From positions 1 to 7,092 of the forward strand of contig CALMNY010000052.1 in NCBI GenBank assembly GCA_937872125.1: DNA of 7,092 nucleotides, read 5' to 3'. The translations under genes and the position numbers were made by a program. The DNA comes from an uncultured Candidatus Competibacteraceae bacterium (lineage in GTDB: Bacteria > Pseudomonadota > Gammaproteobacteria > Competibacterales > Competibacteraceae). The notes under the pieces were generated by a model. It saw only the letters and a program-made list of their open reading frames with translations, was not told where the DNA came from and made no database searches. Below are positions 1 through 6,284 of the stretch, piece by piece; within the stretch, counting starts at the first letter, position 1, and each line of letters begins with the position of its first letter.

Positions 1-6
1 CTCCTG
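1..6 (-). promoter_or_regulatory. Shine-Dalgarno at window edge; next minus-strand gene probably starts just outside
   Basis: Read on the minus strand, bases 6-1 are CAGGAG, a strong ribosome binding sequence. No start codon follows inside the window, so a start would lie a few bases beyond base 1. A candidate promoter at 67-105 lies at a suitable distance upstream. This is an inference from one short motif. Confidence 0.35.
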
Positions 7-66
7 AGCGCGAGGGGCGGATGACGGGAACCCGCTGGCGCGGCGGGTATGCCGGCCAGTGGGGAT

Positions 67-105
67 ATCCTACCGCAGGAGGTCGGTAATGACTAGCTTT
101 TTTTT
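67..105 (-). promoter_or_regulatory. Candidate minus-strand promoter with A-tract, for a gene beyond the left edge
   Basis: On the minus strand a -35-like TAGTCA (95-90) is followed after 17 nt by a -10-like TAGGAT (72-67). Each matches 4 of 6 consensus bases. A run of eight A (105-98) lies just upstream of the -35, where an UP element would sit. The spacer contains an inverted repeat, TACCG (88-84) and CGGTA (75-71), that could be an operator. The same T8 on the plus strand could instead be the tail of a weak terminator, but the short stem ends nine bases before it. The promoter reading also accounts for the Shine-Dalgarno at 1-6. Confidence 0.35.
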
Positions 106-112
106 GGGGTGT

Positions 113-157
113 GCGGTGCGTACCCCGTGACGCTCCGGGGTCGCCGGGGGGCACCGC
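113..157 (-). terminator. Nested hairpin downstream of the FecR-like gene (possible 3' end structure)
   Basis: Two nested inverted repeats are perfect: an outer 7-bp stem (GCGGTGC 113-119 with GCACCGC 151-157) and an inner 6-bp stem (ACCCCG 122-127 with CGGGGT 136-141, 8-nt loop). The structure starts 32 nt past the FecR-like stop codon. On the minus strand the bases that follow are A-rich, not T-rich, so it is not a canonical intrinsic terminator. It could protect the mRNA 3' end or act with Rho. Confidence 0.3.
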
Positions 158-188
158 GGGACGACGGGTTGACGCGGCGCGGCGCTGA

Positions 189-821
189 CTAGGGACTCAC
201 GGGCGGTGGCGGTGGCGGCGGCCGATCGTCATCGTCGTCGTCCAGGACTTGCATCAGCAGGACGCCCGCCGCCGCACCACCGGCGACCATGGCCACGGTC
301 GTCCCGCTCACACCCGAGCCGGCCCCGGTCGCGGGCGCGTCACTCGCCGTCACCCCCGGGGTCCCGCCCGGCGGCGTGGCGGCCGGTTGATAGGCATACC
401 CGCCCAGACCCGCGCCCGGCGCCGGCTGATAGGGCTGGCCGCCGCTGCTGTAGTGCCCGGTCACGGGGTCGGCGTACTGCCCGGTGGCGTTTTGCTGCAG
501 CTGATTGATGTCCGCGGTTTTCTGGCCGGGGGCGCAGAAGTCGCCCGCGCCCACGGTGACCATTTCCAGCTCACCCATGGTGTGCATGCACCCGCCACCG
601 AAATCGAGCGTCACCCGCCCGAGTTCGCTGGTCATGATCCGGTCGCCTTCGGTGAGGCGCAGTCCCGGATAGGCCTGGACATACTGCCCGTCCTGCGTGA
701 CGAGGGCCACGCCGTCGACCTGCTTAACCGTACCGACCGGCGGCGCGGCCCATGCCGAGAGCGGCAGTCCCAAGGCGCAGAGTAGCGCCATGGTTGAATG
801 ACAGAAAAGAGTGCGTTTCAT
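189..821 (-). CDS. Secreted FecR-like small protein with Gly/Pro linker, C-terminal hydrophobic segment and oligo-Asp/oligo-Pro tail
   Basis: This encodes 210 aa. The ATG at 821 is chosen because CAGGAG sits five bases upstream; an in-frame GTG at 848 would add nine residues ahead of the signal peptide and place that Shine-Dalgarno inside the gene. Residues 1-25 form a signal peptide ending AWA, with probable cleavage before A26. Residues 29-75 resemble the start of a FecR-type beta domain (GTVKQVDG, then EGDRIMTSELGRVTLDFGGG). Cys78 and Cys96 could form a disulfide in the periplasm. Residues 112-172 are a low-complexity Gly/Pro/Tyr linker with two YQPA copies. Residues 174-193 are an Ala/Gly-rich hydrophobic segment, followed by six Asp (194-199), Arg, and seven Pro. 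It lies on the same strand as the export operon but 142 nt downstream, with its own candidate promoter. FecR-like domains are often attached to envelope or sugar-binding proteins; its role here is unknown. Confidence 0.85.
   Translation of the reverse strand: MKRTLFCHSTMALLCALGLPLSAWAAPPVGTVKQVDGVALVTQDGQYVQAYPGLRLTEGDRIMTSELGRVTLDFGGGCMHTMGELEMVTVGAGDFCAPGQKTADINQLQQNATGQYADPVTGHYSSGGQPYQPAPGAGLGGYAYQPAATPPGGTPGVTASDAPATGAGSGVSGTTVAMVAGGAAAGVLLMQVLDDDDDDRPPPPPPPVSP
201..242 (-). repeat. Triplet repeats encoding Pro7 and Asp6 at the C-terminus of the FecR-like gene
   Basis: Bases 242-225 encode six Asp from GAC/GAT codons and 221-201 encode seven Pro from CCN codons, separated by one Arg codon. 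Both are slippage-prone triplet tracts. Changes of whole triplets would alter tail length without a frameshift. Confidence 0.7.
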
Positions 822-874
822 TGAGTCTCCTGTAGCGAGATTTAGCACGTGCAGCGGTACGCTTTCACGGGTTG

Positions 875-903
875 ATTATCGGGCGCTTTGGGGTTGGCGT
901 CCA
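875..903 (-). promoter_or_regulatory. Candidate sigma70-like promoter of the FecR-like gene
   Basis: The 142-nt gap between the two genes contains, on the minus strand, TGGACG (903-898, 4 of 6 to the -35 consensus), a 17-nt spacer, and GATAAT (880-875, 5 of 6 to the -10 consensus). Transcription would begin near 868, leaving a leader of about 47 nt. No convincing terminator for the upstream operon is seen in the gap, so read-through from upstream is also possible. Confidence 0.45.
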
Positions 904-963
904 GGCTTGTTACCACGCAGGGCTGCGCCCAGGCGGCGGGAAGAGGTGGGGCGGAACATGGCG

Positions 964-2313
964 CTAGCGCGGGGCGCGACCGGATGCCCGGGCGTCCGGG
1001 TCGTGAGCGCCCGCGCCGGCGGGCGCGTCGGGGGCGGGGGTGGACGGATCGCCCTCCTGCCCCGGCGCGGCGGTGGCCCGGCGCACGGCGAATTCATCGA
1101 ACCAGAGGCCGCCTTCCAGCCGGTACTCGAAGGGCCGCGTGCCGGCGCTGACCAATTTCAGCACCTGCTGCGGGCACTCCGCCGGCACGGTAAACGGCAG
1201 GGCGAAGTCCCGCCACGGCGCGATACCGACCAACGGGGTGCTGGCGGCCAACACGCGCCCCGCGTCTGACGGCGTCCCGGCGGCACATTCCAGGCGCCAC
1301 TGCAGCCCGGCCGGCGACTGAAGGGCGTCCAGCCGGACCCGGCCCTGCAGTTGATAGTCCCCGGGCGGCAACAGCAGCCGTTGCCGCAGATGGTCGAAGC
1401 GCGCGGTGAACTGACGGAATCGCAGTTCCAGCGCGCTGCCGCGGGCGCCGGCGGTGGTCCCGGTGCGCACGCGGAACGGCGCCGGCGTCTTGACCACCCA
1501 GCCAAACGGCTGGTTGTCCAGGGGCAGATCGAAACGGCCGTTGTACAGCAGGCCTAACTGCGCCCGCTCCGCCGTGGACAAGCCGCCCATCCAATGCAGA
1601 TAAGCCCGGGTGGCGTCACCGTCGCGCAGCAGGCGATTGACGTACGCCGTGCGTTCCCCCGGGCTCAGCGGCGGGGCGCCGCTCTGGCGATGGAGCGCAT
1701 ACAGCGCGTCCAGGGCGGTGCGCGGCGCATGCCGGGCAACGTGGCGGAAGAAGTCCGGCCACCAGGGCGGTCGCGTCCGGGCGTAGTCTGCCAGCGCGGC
1801 GGGCCGCTCCGGGTGGGCGAGGAGGTCCTGGAACATGGGAAAGAAGGTGTCCCGGGAGGCGGGGGCGAGGATCAGGGCCTGTGACGCGTGCGCAAGCAGG
1901 GCCGCGAGATCCCCGCGCGCCGCCCAATAGCCGGCCGCACGCTGGTGTGTGCGCGCATAGGCCGGGGCCAGGCGCACCGCGGCCGCGACCAGCTGATCGG
2001 CCGTGGCGCGGTCGCCGCGCACGCGCCGCCCCTCGGCGAGGCGGAACAGGGGGTCGGGATCGTGCGGCTGGGCGCGATGCGCCGCCAGCCACGCCGCTTC
2101 GTAGGCGGCCGGATCACCCGGAGCGGCGGCCTGCGCCTGCAGGAGCCGGGCGCGGGGGGTGAGTGGCAGCCAGGGGACGCTGGGGCGCCAGGCCGCGCGC
2201 GCCACGGCGGGCAGCGCGGCCAGCTGCGTCTCGTCCTGCAGCACCACCCACCGCGCCACGACGGCTGCCAAGAGCGCCCCGCCGAGCAGCACCAGACTCC
2301 CGCGGCGGATCAT
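964..2313 (-). CDS. Membrane-anchored helical-repeat (TPR-like) protein with C-terminal beta-sandwich-like domain, linked to polysaccharide export
   Basis: This encodes 449 aa. The ATG at 2313 is chosen because it overlaps the TGA of the J-domain gene as ATGA (2313-2310), a standard translational coupling arrangement. No Shine-Dalgarno precedes it, which fits reinitiation. An open frame extends upstream, but it has no signal and lies inside the neighbour. Residues 7-25 are a single N-terminal membrane anchor after MIRR, so the rest should be periplasmic. Residues 52-245 are Ala/Leu-rich helical pairs resembling degenerate TPRs (for example LFRLAEGRRVRGDRATADQL and YWAARGDLAALLAHASQAL). Residues 257-411 are beta-rich and begin YNGRFDLPLDNQPFGW. 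They include LLLPPGDYQLQGRVRLD (313-329), PWRDFALPFTVPAECPQQ (366-383) and GGLWFDEFAVRR (401-412), a pattern like galactose-binding or carbohydrate-binding sandwich folds. The last 37 residues are a Pro/Ala/Asp tail. Sugar or polymer binding is inferred from fold-like pattern and context only. It might instead be purely a scaffold for the exporter. Confidence 0.85.
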   Translation of the reverse strand: MIRRGSLVLLGGALLAAVVARWVVLQDETQLAALPAVARAAWRPSVPWLPLTPRARLLQAQAAAPGDPAAYEAAWLAAHRAQPHDPDPLFRLAEGRRVRGDRATADQLVAAAVRLAPAYARTHQRAAGYWAARGDLAALLAHASQALILAPASRDTFFPMFQDLLAHPERPAALADYARTRPPWWPDFFRHVARHAPRTALDALYALHRQSGAPPLSPGERTAYVNRLLRDGDATRAYLHWMGGLSTAERAQLGLLYNGRFDLPLDNQPFGWVVKTPAPFRVRTGTTAGARGSALELRFRQFTARFDHLRQRLLLPPGDYQLQGRVRLDALQSPAGLQWRLECAAGTPSDAGRVLAASTPLVGIAPWRDFALPFTVPAECPQQVLKLVSAGTRPFEYRLEGGLWFDEFAVRRATAAPGQEGDPSTPAPDAPAGAGAHDPDARASGRAPR

Positions 2314-2978
2314 GGCGGCGGCGTCGCGGCGGGCGGGGCGTGGCCGGGGCGGGGGCGGAGGGGCGTCGGGGCGTGCTGGAGCGCCAGCAGGGCGCTGCAG
2401 ATCAGCGCGAGGAGAAGGACGATCCAGGCGCGCCGGGAGCGGCGGCCACGCGACCGGCGCCAGGAGCCCGGCGCGCGGCGTTTCCACGGCGCGCAATAGG
2501 TCGCCAGGGACAGGGCGTCGCGGCCAGCGGGGCGTGTGGCATCGTAGGCCGCTCGCGACGCGGGCTGGCGTAACTGCTGGTAGGCTTCGTTGAGGCGGGC
2601 GGTCATGTGGTCATCCGCCGCGGGCAGTCGGTCGGGGTGGTCGGGATGGCACAGACGGATCAGCAGGGCGTAATGCGCCCGGATGTCCGCGGGGCGGGCG
2701 GCCGGCGTCAACCCCAGACAGCGGTAGTGATCGCCGCCAGGCGCCAGCAGCACGTCACGCAGGAAGCGGCAGGCCGCCGTTTGCAACTCCGCCACGCTGA
2801 TCGCGGCCAGGCGCGCGGTGCGCGTCTGTGCCCGCCGGGTCAGCGCGACGCAAAAGGGCGGGATCAGCGCGGCGAAGTCGTGGGGCAACGGGGTATGGCC
2901 GTCCCTTAGGTGGCGATACGCCAGGGGCTGCCGGTGATACGCGACCGCGATCTCGACCAGGGCGGGCAGCATGCGCAC
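2310..2978 (-). CDS. Tail-anchored J-domain (DnaJ-like) co-chaperone in the polysaccharide export operon
   Basis: This encodes 222 aa. The GTG at 2978 lies three bases after the wzc stop; an ATG two codons later (2972) is equally possible, and neither has a clear Shine-Dalgarno. Translation is probably coupled to wzc. Residues 1-80 are a helical region of no recognised family. Residues 83-147 are a J domain: DHYRCLGL opens helix I, the helix II-III loop carries the essential HPD (111-113, in LCHPDHPDR), and NEAYQQL (130-136) with RAAYD (142-146) match helices III and IV. The Gly/Phe and zinc-finger regions of full DnaJ are absent. A strongly basic stretch (166-183) precedes one hydrophobic helix (185-200) and a Pro-rich end. 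By the positive-inside rule the J domain would face the cytoplasm, held by a C-terminal anchor. J domains stimulate the ATPase of DnaK-type Hsp70. A role in assembly or turnover of the Wzc complex is inferred from gene order. Confidence 0.88.
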   Translation of the reverse strand: MRMLPALVEIAVAYHRQPLAYRHLRDGHTPLPHDFAALIPPFCVALTRRAQTRTARLAAISVAELQTAACRFLRDVLLAPGGDHYRCLGLTPAARPADIRAHYALLIRLCHPDHPDRLPAADDHMTARLNEAYQQLRQPASRAAYDATRPAGRDALSLATYCAPWKRRAPGSWRRSRGRRSRRAWIVLLLALICSALLALQHAPTPLRPRPGHAPPAATPPP

Positions 2979-2981
2979 CGC

Positions 2982-5342
2982 TCACGCCGGGCTGAGGTGG
3001 AGCCGCGGCGTGGCGCCGGGCGCGCCGGCCGCCGCCGGGGGCGCGGCCGGGCTTCGCCCCGCCCCCTCGCCTTCCCCGTAGCCATAGCCATAGCCATAGC
3101 CATAACCATAGCCATAGCCGTACTCGCCCGGCGTGCCATTACGCCCCAGATTTTGCAGCACCACGCCCAGGGGCTGGATGCCGGCCTGGCGCAAGCGCTC
3201 GCCGGCGGCCTTCACGGCGCGACTGCGGCTGCGTTCGGCGTCGATGACAAACAGCGAGGCGCGCGCCAGGGTGGCGAGGACGATGGCGTCGGCGAGGGCC
3301 ATGACCGGTGGGCCATCGAGCAGCACCAGGTCATACGCCTGAGCGACCTCGGTGATGAGGTCAAGCATGCGCGCGCCACTGAGCAGATCCACCGGGTTGG
3401 GCGTGGCCGGGCCGGCGGGAATGACCTCCAGGCGCTCGACCAGGGTCGGCTGGGTCACCGCCGACGCCGGCAGGCCGCCGGTGAGGTAGTTGGTCAGGCC
3501 GGTGTGATTGGACAGGCCGAAGGTCTCATGAACCGAGGGGCTGCGCAGATCGCCGTCGATCACCAGCACCCGCGCGCCGGACTGGGCAAAGGCGATGGCC
3601 AGGTTGGTGGCGGCGGTGGTTTTGCCCTCATGCGCGGCGGCGCTGGTGACGTGCAGCACGCGCGGCACCCCCTCGGCGGAGGCGAACAGCAGTTGCGTGC
3701 GCAGCGAGCGCACCGCCTCGGCCAGCGGGCTCTTGGGATTGGCATGGGTGCGCAGCCCGGGGGTCGCCGGCGCGCCGCGGCAGCGCTCGCGCCCGACGTG
3801 CGGCAGCATGGCCAGCACCGCGGCGCCGGTCAGGGCGCGGATCTGGTCCGCCGAGCGCACGCTGTCGTCGCCGATCTCGAGGATGACCGCCAACAGGACG
3901 CCGCCACCCAGCCCCAGCACCAGCGCCAGCGCCAGATTGAGGCCAAGGTTGGGCCGGTGGGGGGCGATCGGCGGCCGCGCCTGATCGACGATGGCGATAT
4001 TGTTTTCGCCCACCCCGGCGGTGACCCCGACCTCCTTCATGCGCTGCAGCAGGCCGTTATAAATTTCGCGGTTGGTCGCCACTTCGCGGCGCAGGGTGTC
4101 GAAATCGGTGCTGCGGTCCTGCAGGGCCAGCGCCTCTTCCTTCACCGCGGCGATGCGTTTTTGCAGCTCCGCCTCCTCCAGGGCCTTGGCCTCGAAGCGG
4201 CGCTTGATCCCGGCGGCAATGGCTGCGATCTCGGTGGCGATCTGCTGGTCGAGTTCGTCGATCTGCGCCTTGAGTTGCAGCATGCTCGGATACTGCGGCT
4301 TGACCACGCGCAGCTGCTCGCGGTATTCCGCCTTAAGCTTGCTGGCCTGCTCCTTGAGGCCCTGGACCACGCCGCTGGTCGCCACCTGCTCCAGACTGTC
4401 CGCGCCGGACTGCTGGACGCTCTGGTAGGCGGCTTCGGCGGCGATGCGCTCCGCCTCGACCCCCACCAGCCGGGTGCTCATCTCCCGCAGCTGGGTGCGG
4501 GTGATTTCCAGGCGGTCCTCGGTATTGACGATCTCGCGTTCACGGGCATAGGCGGCGAGCTTGCGTTCCGCCGTTTCCAGGGCGGCGCGCGCCCGGTCCA
4601 TCTGCTCCTGCAGGAATTGCTTGGCGTAGGCGGAGGCGTCGAGGCGCAGGGCGCGATTGAGCGCCATGTAGTTGGCGGCGAGGGAGTTGGCGACCTCGGC
4701 GGCGCGCGCCGCATCCTGACTGGTGTAGTGCACGCGCACCAGGCGCGAGTCCCGCACCGGCTCCACGGTCAACCGTTCGAGAAACAGGTCCTCGGCGCGA
4801 TGCTCGGCCTGATTGAGGGCCGCCTCGGGCGCGAGCGCGGGCGCGGCCGCCCCGCCGAGCAGGGCCTGCGCCTGGTCGCGCAGGGCCTGCCAGGGCGTGG
4901 GGGGCGGCGCGAGGTCCGCCTCCGCCGCGAGCGCCAGCTCGTCGATCACGCGCCGCGCCAGCGTCCGACTGGCGAGCAACTCGTACTGGGTCTTGTAAAA
5001 ATCGCGATTGGCCTGGTATCCCGCCGGCTCGTCGCGGGTGACGTTCCCGTAGTCGACGATCTGCGTGCCGGCGGTCTCGATCTTCATCAGCAGGGTGGCG
5101 CGGTACTCCGGCACGGTGAGGGCGGTCACCACCAGCCCCGCGGCCAGGGCCAGGGCGGTCGTGGTGAGCAAGACCCCGCGGCGGCGGACCAGCAGCGCCC
5201 ACAGGGCGCGCAGATCAATCACATCCGGGTCAGGCGGCGGCGCGGCGGCCGGGGTGGCGGGGCCGGCAAGCGGCAGCGGCTGCAGGGCGGTGTCGGGGCG
5301 GCGCACGGCCAGGGCCGTCTCGGTCGGGTACGGGGGCGACAT
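2982..5342 (-). CDS. wzc: Wzc-type polysaccharide co-polymerase fused to BY-family tyrosine autokinase
   Basis: This encodes 786 aa, slightly longer than typical Wzc (about 720). The ATG at 5342 follows AGGAG with a seven-base spacer, 20 nt after the wza stop. A Pro-rich N-terminus precedes a Wzz-type domain: membrane helix 1 at about 56-77, a periplasmic coiled-coil region at about 240-410, a GNVR-like segment at about 413-440 (FDTLRREVATNREIYNGLL), a Pro-rich stretch ARPPIAPHRP, and helix 2 at about 467-488. The cytoplasmic kinase has the oligomerisation motif E542-x2-R545-x2-R548, a Walker A SAAAHEGKTT (567-576, Lys574), Walker A' VLVIDGDLR (592-600), and Walker B LVLLDGPP (672-679). Family members polymerise in the inner membrane, contact Wza, and set chain length through phosphorylation of a C-terminal tyrosine cluster. 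Here that cluster is eight Tyr-Gly repeats (741-756), then EGEGAG and an Ala/Pro tail. The usual Pro-Gly before EGK in Walker A is Ala-His, which should be tolerated because the catalytic Lys and Thr are intact. No cognate phosphatase gene is in the window. Confidence 0.95.
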   Translation of the reverse strand: MSPPYPTETALAVRRPDTALQPLPLAGPATPAAAPPPDPDVIDLRALWALLVRRRGVLLTTTALALAAGLVVTALTVPEYRATLLMKIETAGTQIVDYGNVTRDEPAGYQANRDFYKTQYELLASRTLARRVIDELALAAEADLAPPPTPWQALRDQAQALLGGAAAPALAPEAALNQAEHRAEDLFLERLTVEPVRDSRLVRVHYTSQDAARAAEVANSLAANYMALNRALRLDASAYAKQFLQEQMDRARAALETAERKLAAYAREREIVNTEDRLEITRTQLREMSTRLVGVEAERIAAEAAYQSVQQSGADSLEQVATSGVVQGLKEQASKLKAEYREQLRVVKPQYPSMLQLKAQIDELDQQIATEIAAIAAGIKRRFEAKALEEAELQKRIAAVKEEALALQDRSTDFDTLRREVATNREIYNGLLQRMKEVGVTAGVGENNIAIVDQARPPIAPHRPNLGLNLALALVLGLGGGVLLAVILEIGDDSVRSADQIRALTGAAVLAMLPHVGRERCRGAPATPGLRTHANPKSPLAEAVRSLRTQLLFASAEGVPRVLHVTSAAAHEGKTTAATNLAIAFAQSGARVLVIDGDLRSPSVHETFGLSNHTGLTNYLTGGLPASAVTQPTLVERLEVIPAGPATPNPVDLLSGARMLDLITEVAQAYDLVLLDGPPVMALADAIVLATLARASLFVIDAERSRSRAVKAAGERLRQAGIQPLGVVLQNLGRNGTPGEYGYGYGYGYGYGYGYGEGEGAGRSPAAPPAAAGAPGATPRLHLSPA
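3078..3122 (-). repeat. Hexanucleotide microsatellite encoding the (Tyr-Gly)8 tail of Wzc
   Basis: The minus strand carries a tandem 6-nt unit TATGGC. Six central Tyr codons are all TAT, with TAC at each end, and the Gly codons are GGC except one GGT in the run and a final GGG just past the last Tyr. Tyr codons fall exactly every six bases from 3122 to 3078. Unit gain or loss keeps the frame and would change only the number of phospho-acceptor tyrosines. Confidence 0.9.
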
Positions 5343-5362
5343 GGGCAGGCTCCTGGCGGTGA

Positions 5363-6157
5363 TTACAGCGGCGAGACGAAGCCGCGCAACGTCCCGGTCA
5401 CCGTCTGCAACAACACGGCGGCGCCGGATTCGGGCACCCGCACCTTGTCGTTCGCCGTCAGCAGGGGATCGCGCAGCTTGCCGGCCTCGATGGCGGCCAT
5501 GTCGACGATATACGCCTGGACCTGATCCGCCGATTGTTCACGAAACAGCACCACTTCGTCGGTGTTGGCCAGGCGCGTGGCGCCCCCGGCCAGCGCGACG
5601 GCTTCCAGCAGCGTGATCTTGCCGACCAGCGGGAAGACGCCGGGTTTGGCTACCGCGCCGCTGACGGTAATGGAGAGATTGGCATAGGTCTCGATAAAGA
5701 CGTTGACCTGGGGATTCTGCACATAGTCCTTGGCCAGGCCGGCGGCGATGCGCGCCTCGATTTGCGCCGCGGTCAGGCCCTGGACCGGCACTTCGCCCAG
5801 CAGCGGCAGGGTGAGATAGCCCTGTTCGTTGACGCGGACCTTGCTGGTCAGTTCGGGGAGTTTGAACACCTCGATGCGCAACACGTCATCGGGGCCGACC
5901 CGATAGGCCGCCTCGCGGGTGATCTCCGGGGGCAGGCCGACGACGGCGGGAATCAGATCGCCCGGCGCCGTGGCGAGCGCCGCCGGTGCGGCGGCGGAAT
6001 CGTGGGCCGTCGCGGTGGCGGGTTCGTGGTCCTTTGCAGACCAGGTGGCCTGACAGCCGGCGAGGATGAGCGCCGGCAGCAGGGCACCCCACTGCCGGAC
6101 CTGGCGCCCGCGGGTTGACAGGGAAGAAGGCCCACTCGGCTGGCCGGGGTAACGCAT
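5363..6157 (-). CDS. wza: Wza/GumB-type outer-membrane polysaccharide export lipoprotein
   Basis: This encodes 264 aa. The ATG at 6157 is chosen because GGAGG sits six bases upstream and because a lipoprotein signal follows directly; the longer open frame upstream reads across the leader. Residues 1-34 form a signal peptide with a basic region (RGRQVRQW), and the lipobox LILAGC gives lipid-modified Cys35. Asp is not at +2 (Gln36), consistent with outer-membrane sorting. Residues 37-83 are an Ala-rich linker. Residues 85-156 are the polysaccharide export (PES) domain, opening YRVGPDDVLRIEVFKLPEL and including VRVNEQGYLTLPLLGEVPVQGLT-type strands. Residues 160-200 are an SLBB domain (LSITVSGAVAKPGVFPL, then LLEAVALAGGAT). 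The C-terminal VLLQTVTGTLRGFVSPL may supply the helix that lines the outer-membrane pore. It is shorter than E. coli Wza (about 380 aa), with one clear SLBB, and closer in size to GumB. It would form the outer-membrane channel docked on the Wzc encoded next. Confidence 0.93.
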   Translation of the reverse strand: MRYPGQPSGPSSLSTRGRQVRQWGALLPALILAGCQATWSAKDHEPATATAHDSAAAPAALATAPGDLIPAVVGLPPEITREAAYRVGPDDVLRIEVFKLPELTSKVRVNEQGYLTLPLLGEVPVQGLTAAQIEARIAAGLAKDYVQNPQVNVFIETYANLSITVSGAVAKPGVFPLVGKITLLEAVALAGGATRLANTDEVVLFREQSADQVQAYIVDMAAIEAGKLRDPLLTANDKVRVPESGAAVLLQTVTGTLRGFVSPL

Positions 6158-6190
6158 GTGAATCCTCCGCAAGTAGTGGCCACCGTCCAG

Positions 6191-6271
6191 CCCGCAGGCG
6201 GGGGCGCCTCCGGGTGACGCGAATGGCAGGGACTGCACGGTGCCGGGCGCGCCCGCCCGCGGGTGACCGTG
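6191..6271 (-). other. Two potential hairpins in the wza 5' leader
   Basis: The first (6191-6214) pairs CCCG-C-AGGCG with CGCCT-C-CGGG around a GGGG loop on the plus strand (CCCC in the mRNA), giving nine pairs and one C-C mismatch. The second (6236-6271) pairs CACGGT with ACCGTG and encloses the palindrome GGGCGCGCCC (6245-6254). Both fall within the predicted transcript ahead of wza. They may slow early elongation or affect mRNA stability. In sequence this GC-rich, some pairing by chance is expected. Confidence 0.35.
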
Positions 6272-6284
6272 ACGCTGAGCGGGC

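Noticed and set aside
69..79. ops-like element (GCGGTAG core) on the minus strand, and GGTAGCG near 6353 on the plus strand
   Set aside because: The first overlaps a candidate -10 rather than lying in a leader. The second is on the strand opposite wza. Neither matches the full RfaH-recruiting consensus.
71..105. Plus-strand intrinsic terminator (TACCG/CGGTA stem then T8)
   Set aside because: The stem has only five pairs with an 8-nt loop and ends nine bases before the T-run. An A-tract of a minus-strand promoter explains it better, though termination of an unseen plus-strand gene is not excluded.
567..576. Loss of kinase function from the altered Wzc Walker A (residue numbers)
   Set aside because: Only the Pro-Gly ahead of EGK is changed (Ala-His). 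Lys574, Thr575, Walker A' and Walker B are intact, and the family varies at those positions.
2314..2496. N-terminal extension of the helical-repeat gene to an upstream in-frame start
   Set aside because: The extra residues are Pro/Arg/Ala-rich and read through the J-domain gene in another frame. The ATGA-coupled start puts a membrane anchor exactly at the N-terminus.
1888..2499. A 203-codon plus-strand open frame opposite the helical-repeat gene
   Set aside because: Its sequence is Arg/Gly/Ala-rich and low in complexity, with no ribosome site, and it crosses the junction of two well-supported minus-strand genes.
2910..5525. An 871-codon plus-strand open frame opposite wzc
   Set aside because: It runs antisense to an unmistakable Wzc. 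Its product is Gly/Arg/Gln/His-rich without domains, and it has an AI repeat that is only the reverse of the Tyr-Gly codons. It is a stop-poor shadow expected in GC-rich DNA.
5534..6118. A 194-codon plus-strand open frame opposite wza
   Set aside because: It is fully antisense to a clear PES/SLBB lipoprotein, has no ribosome site or recognisable domain, and has a biased composition.
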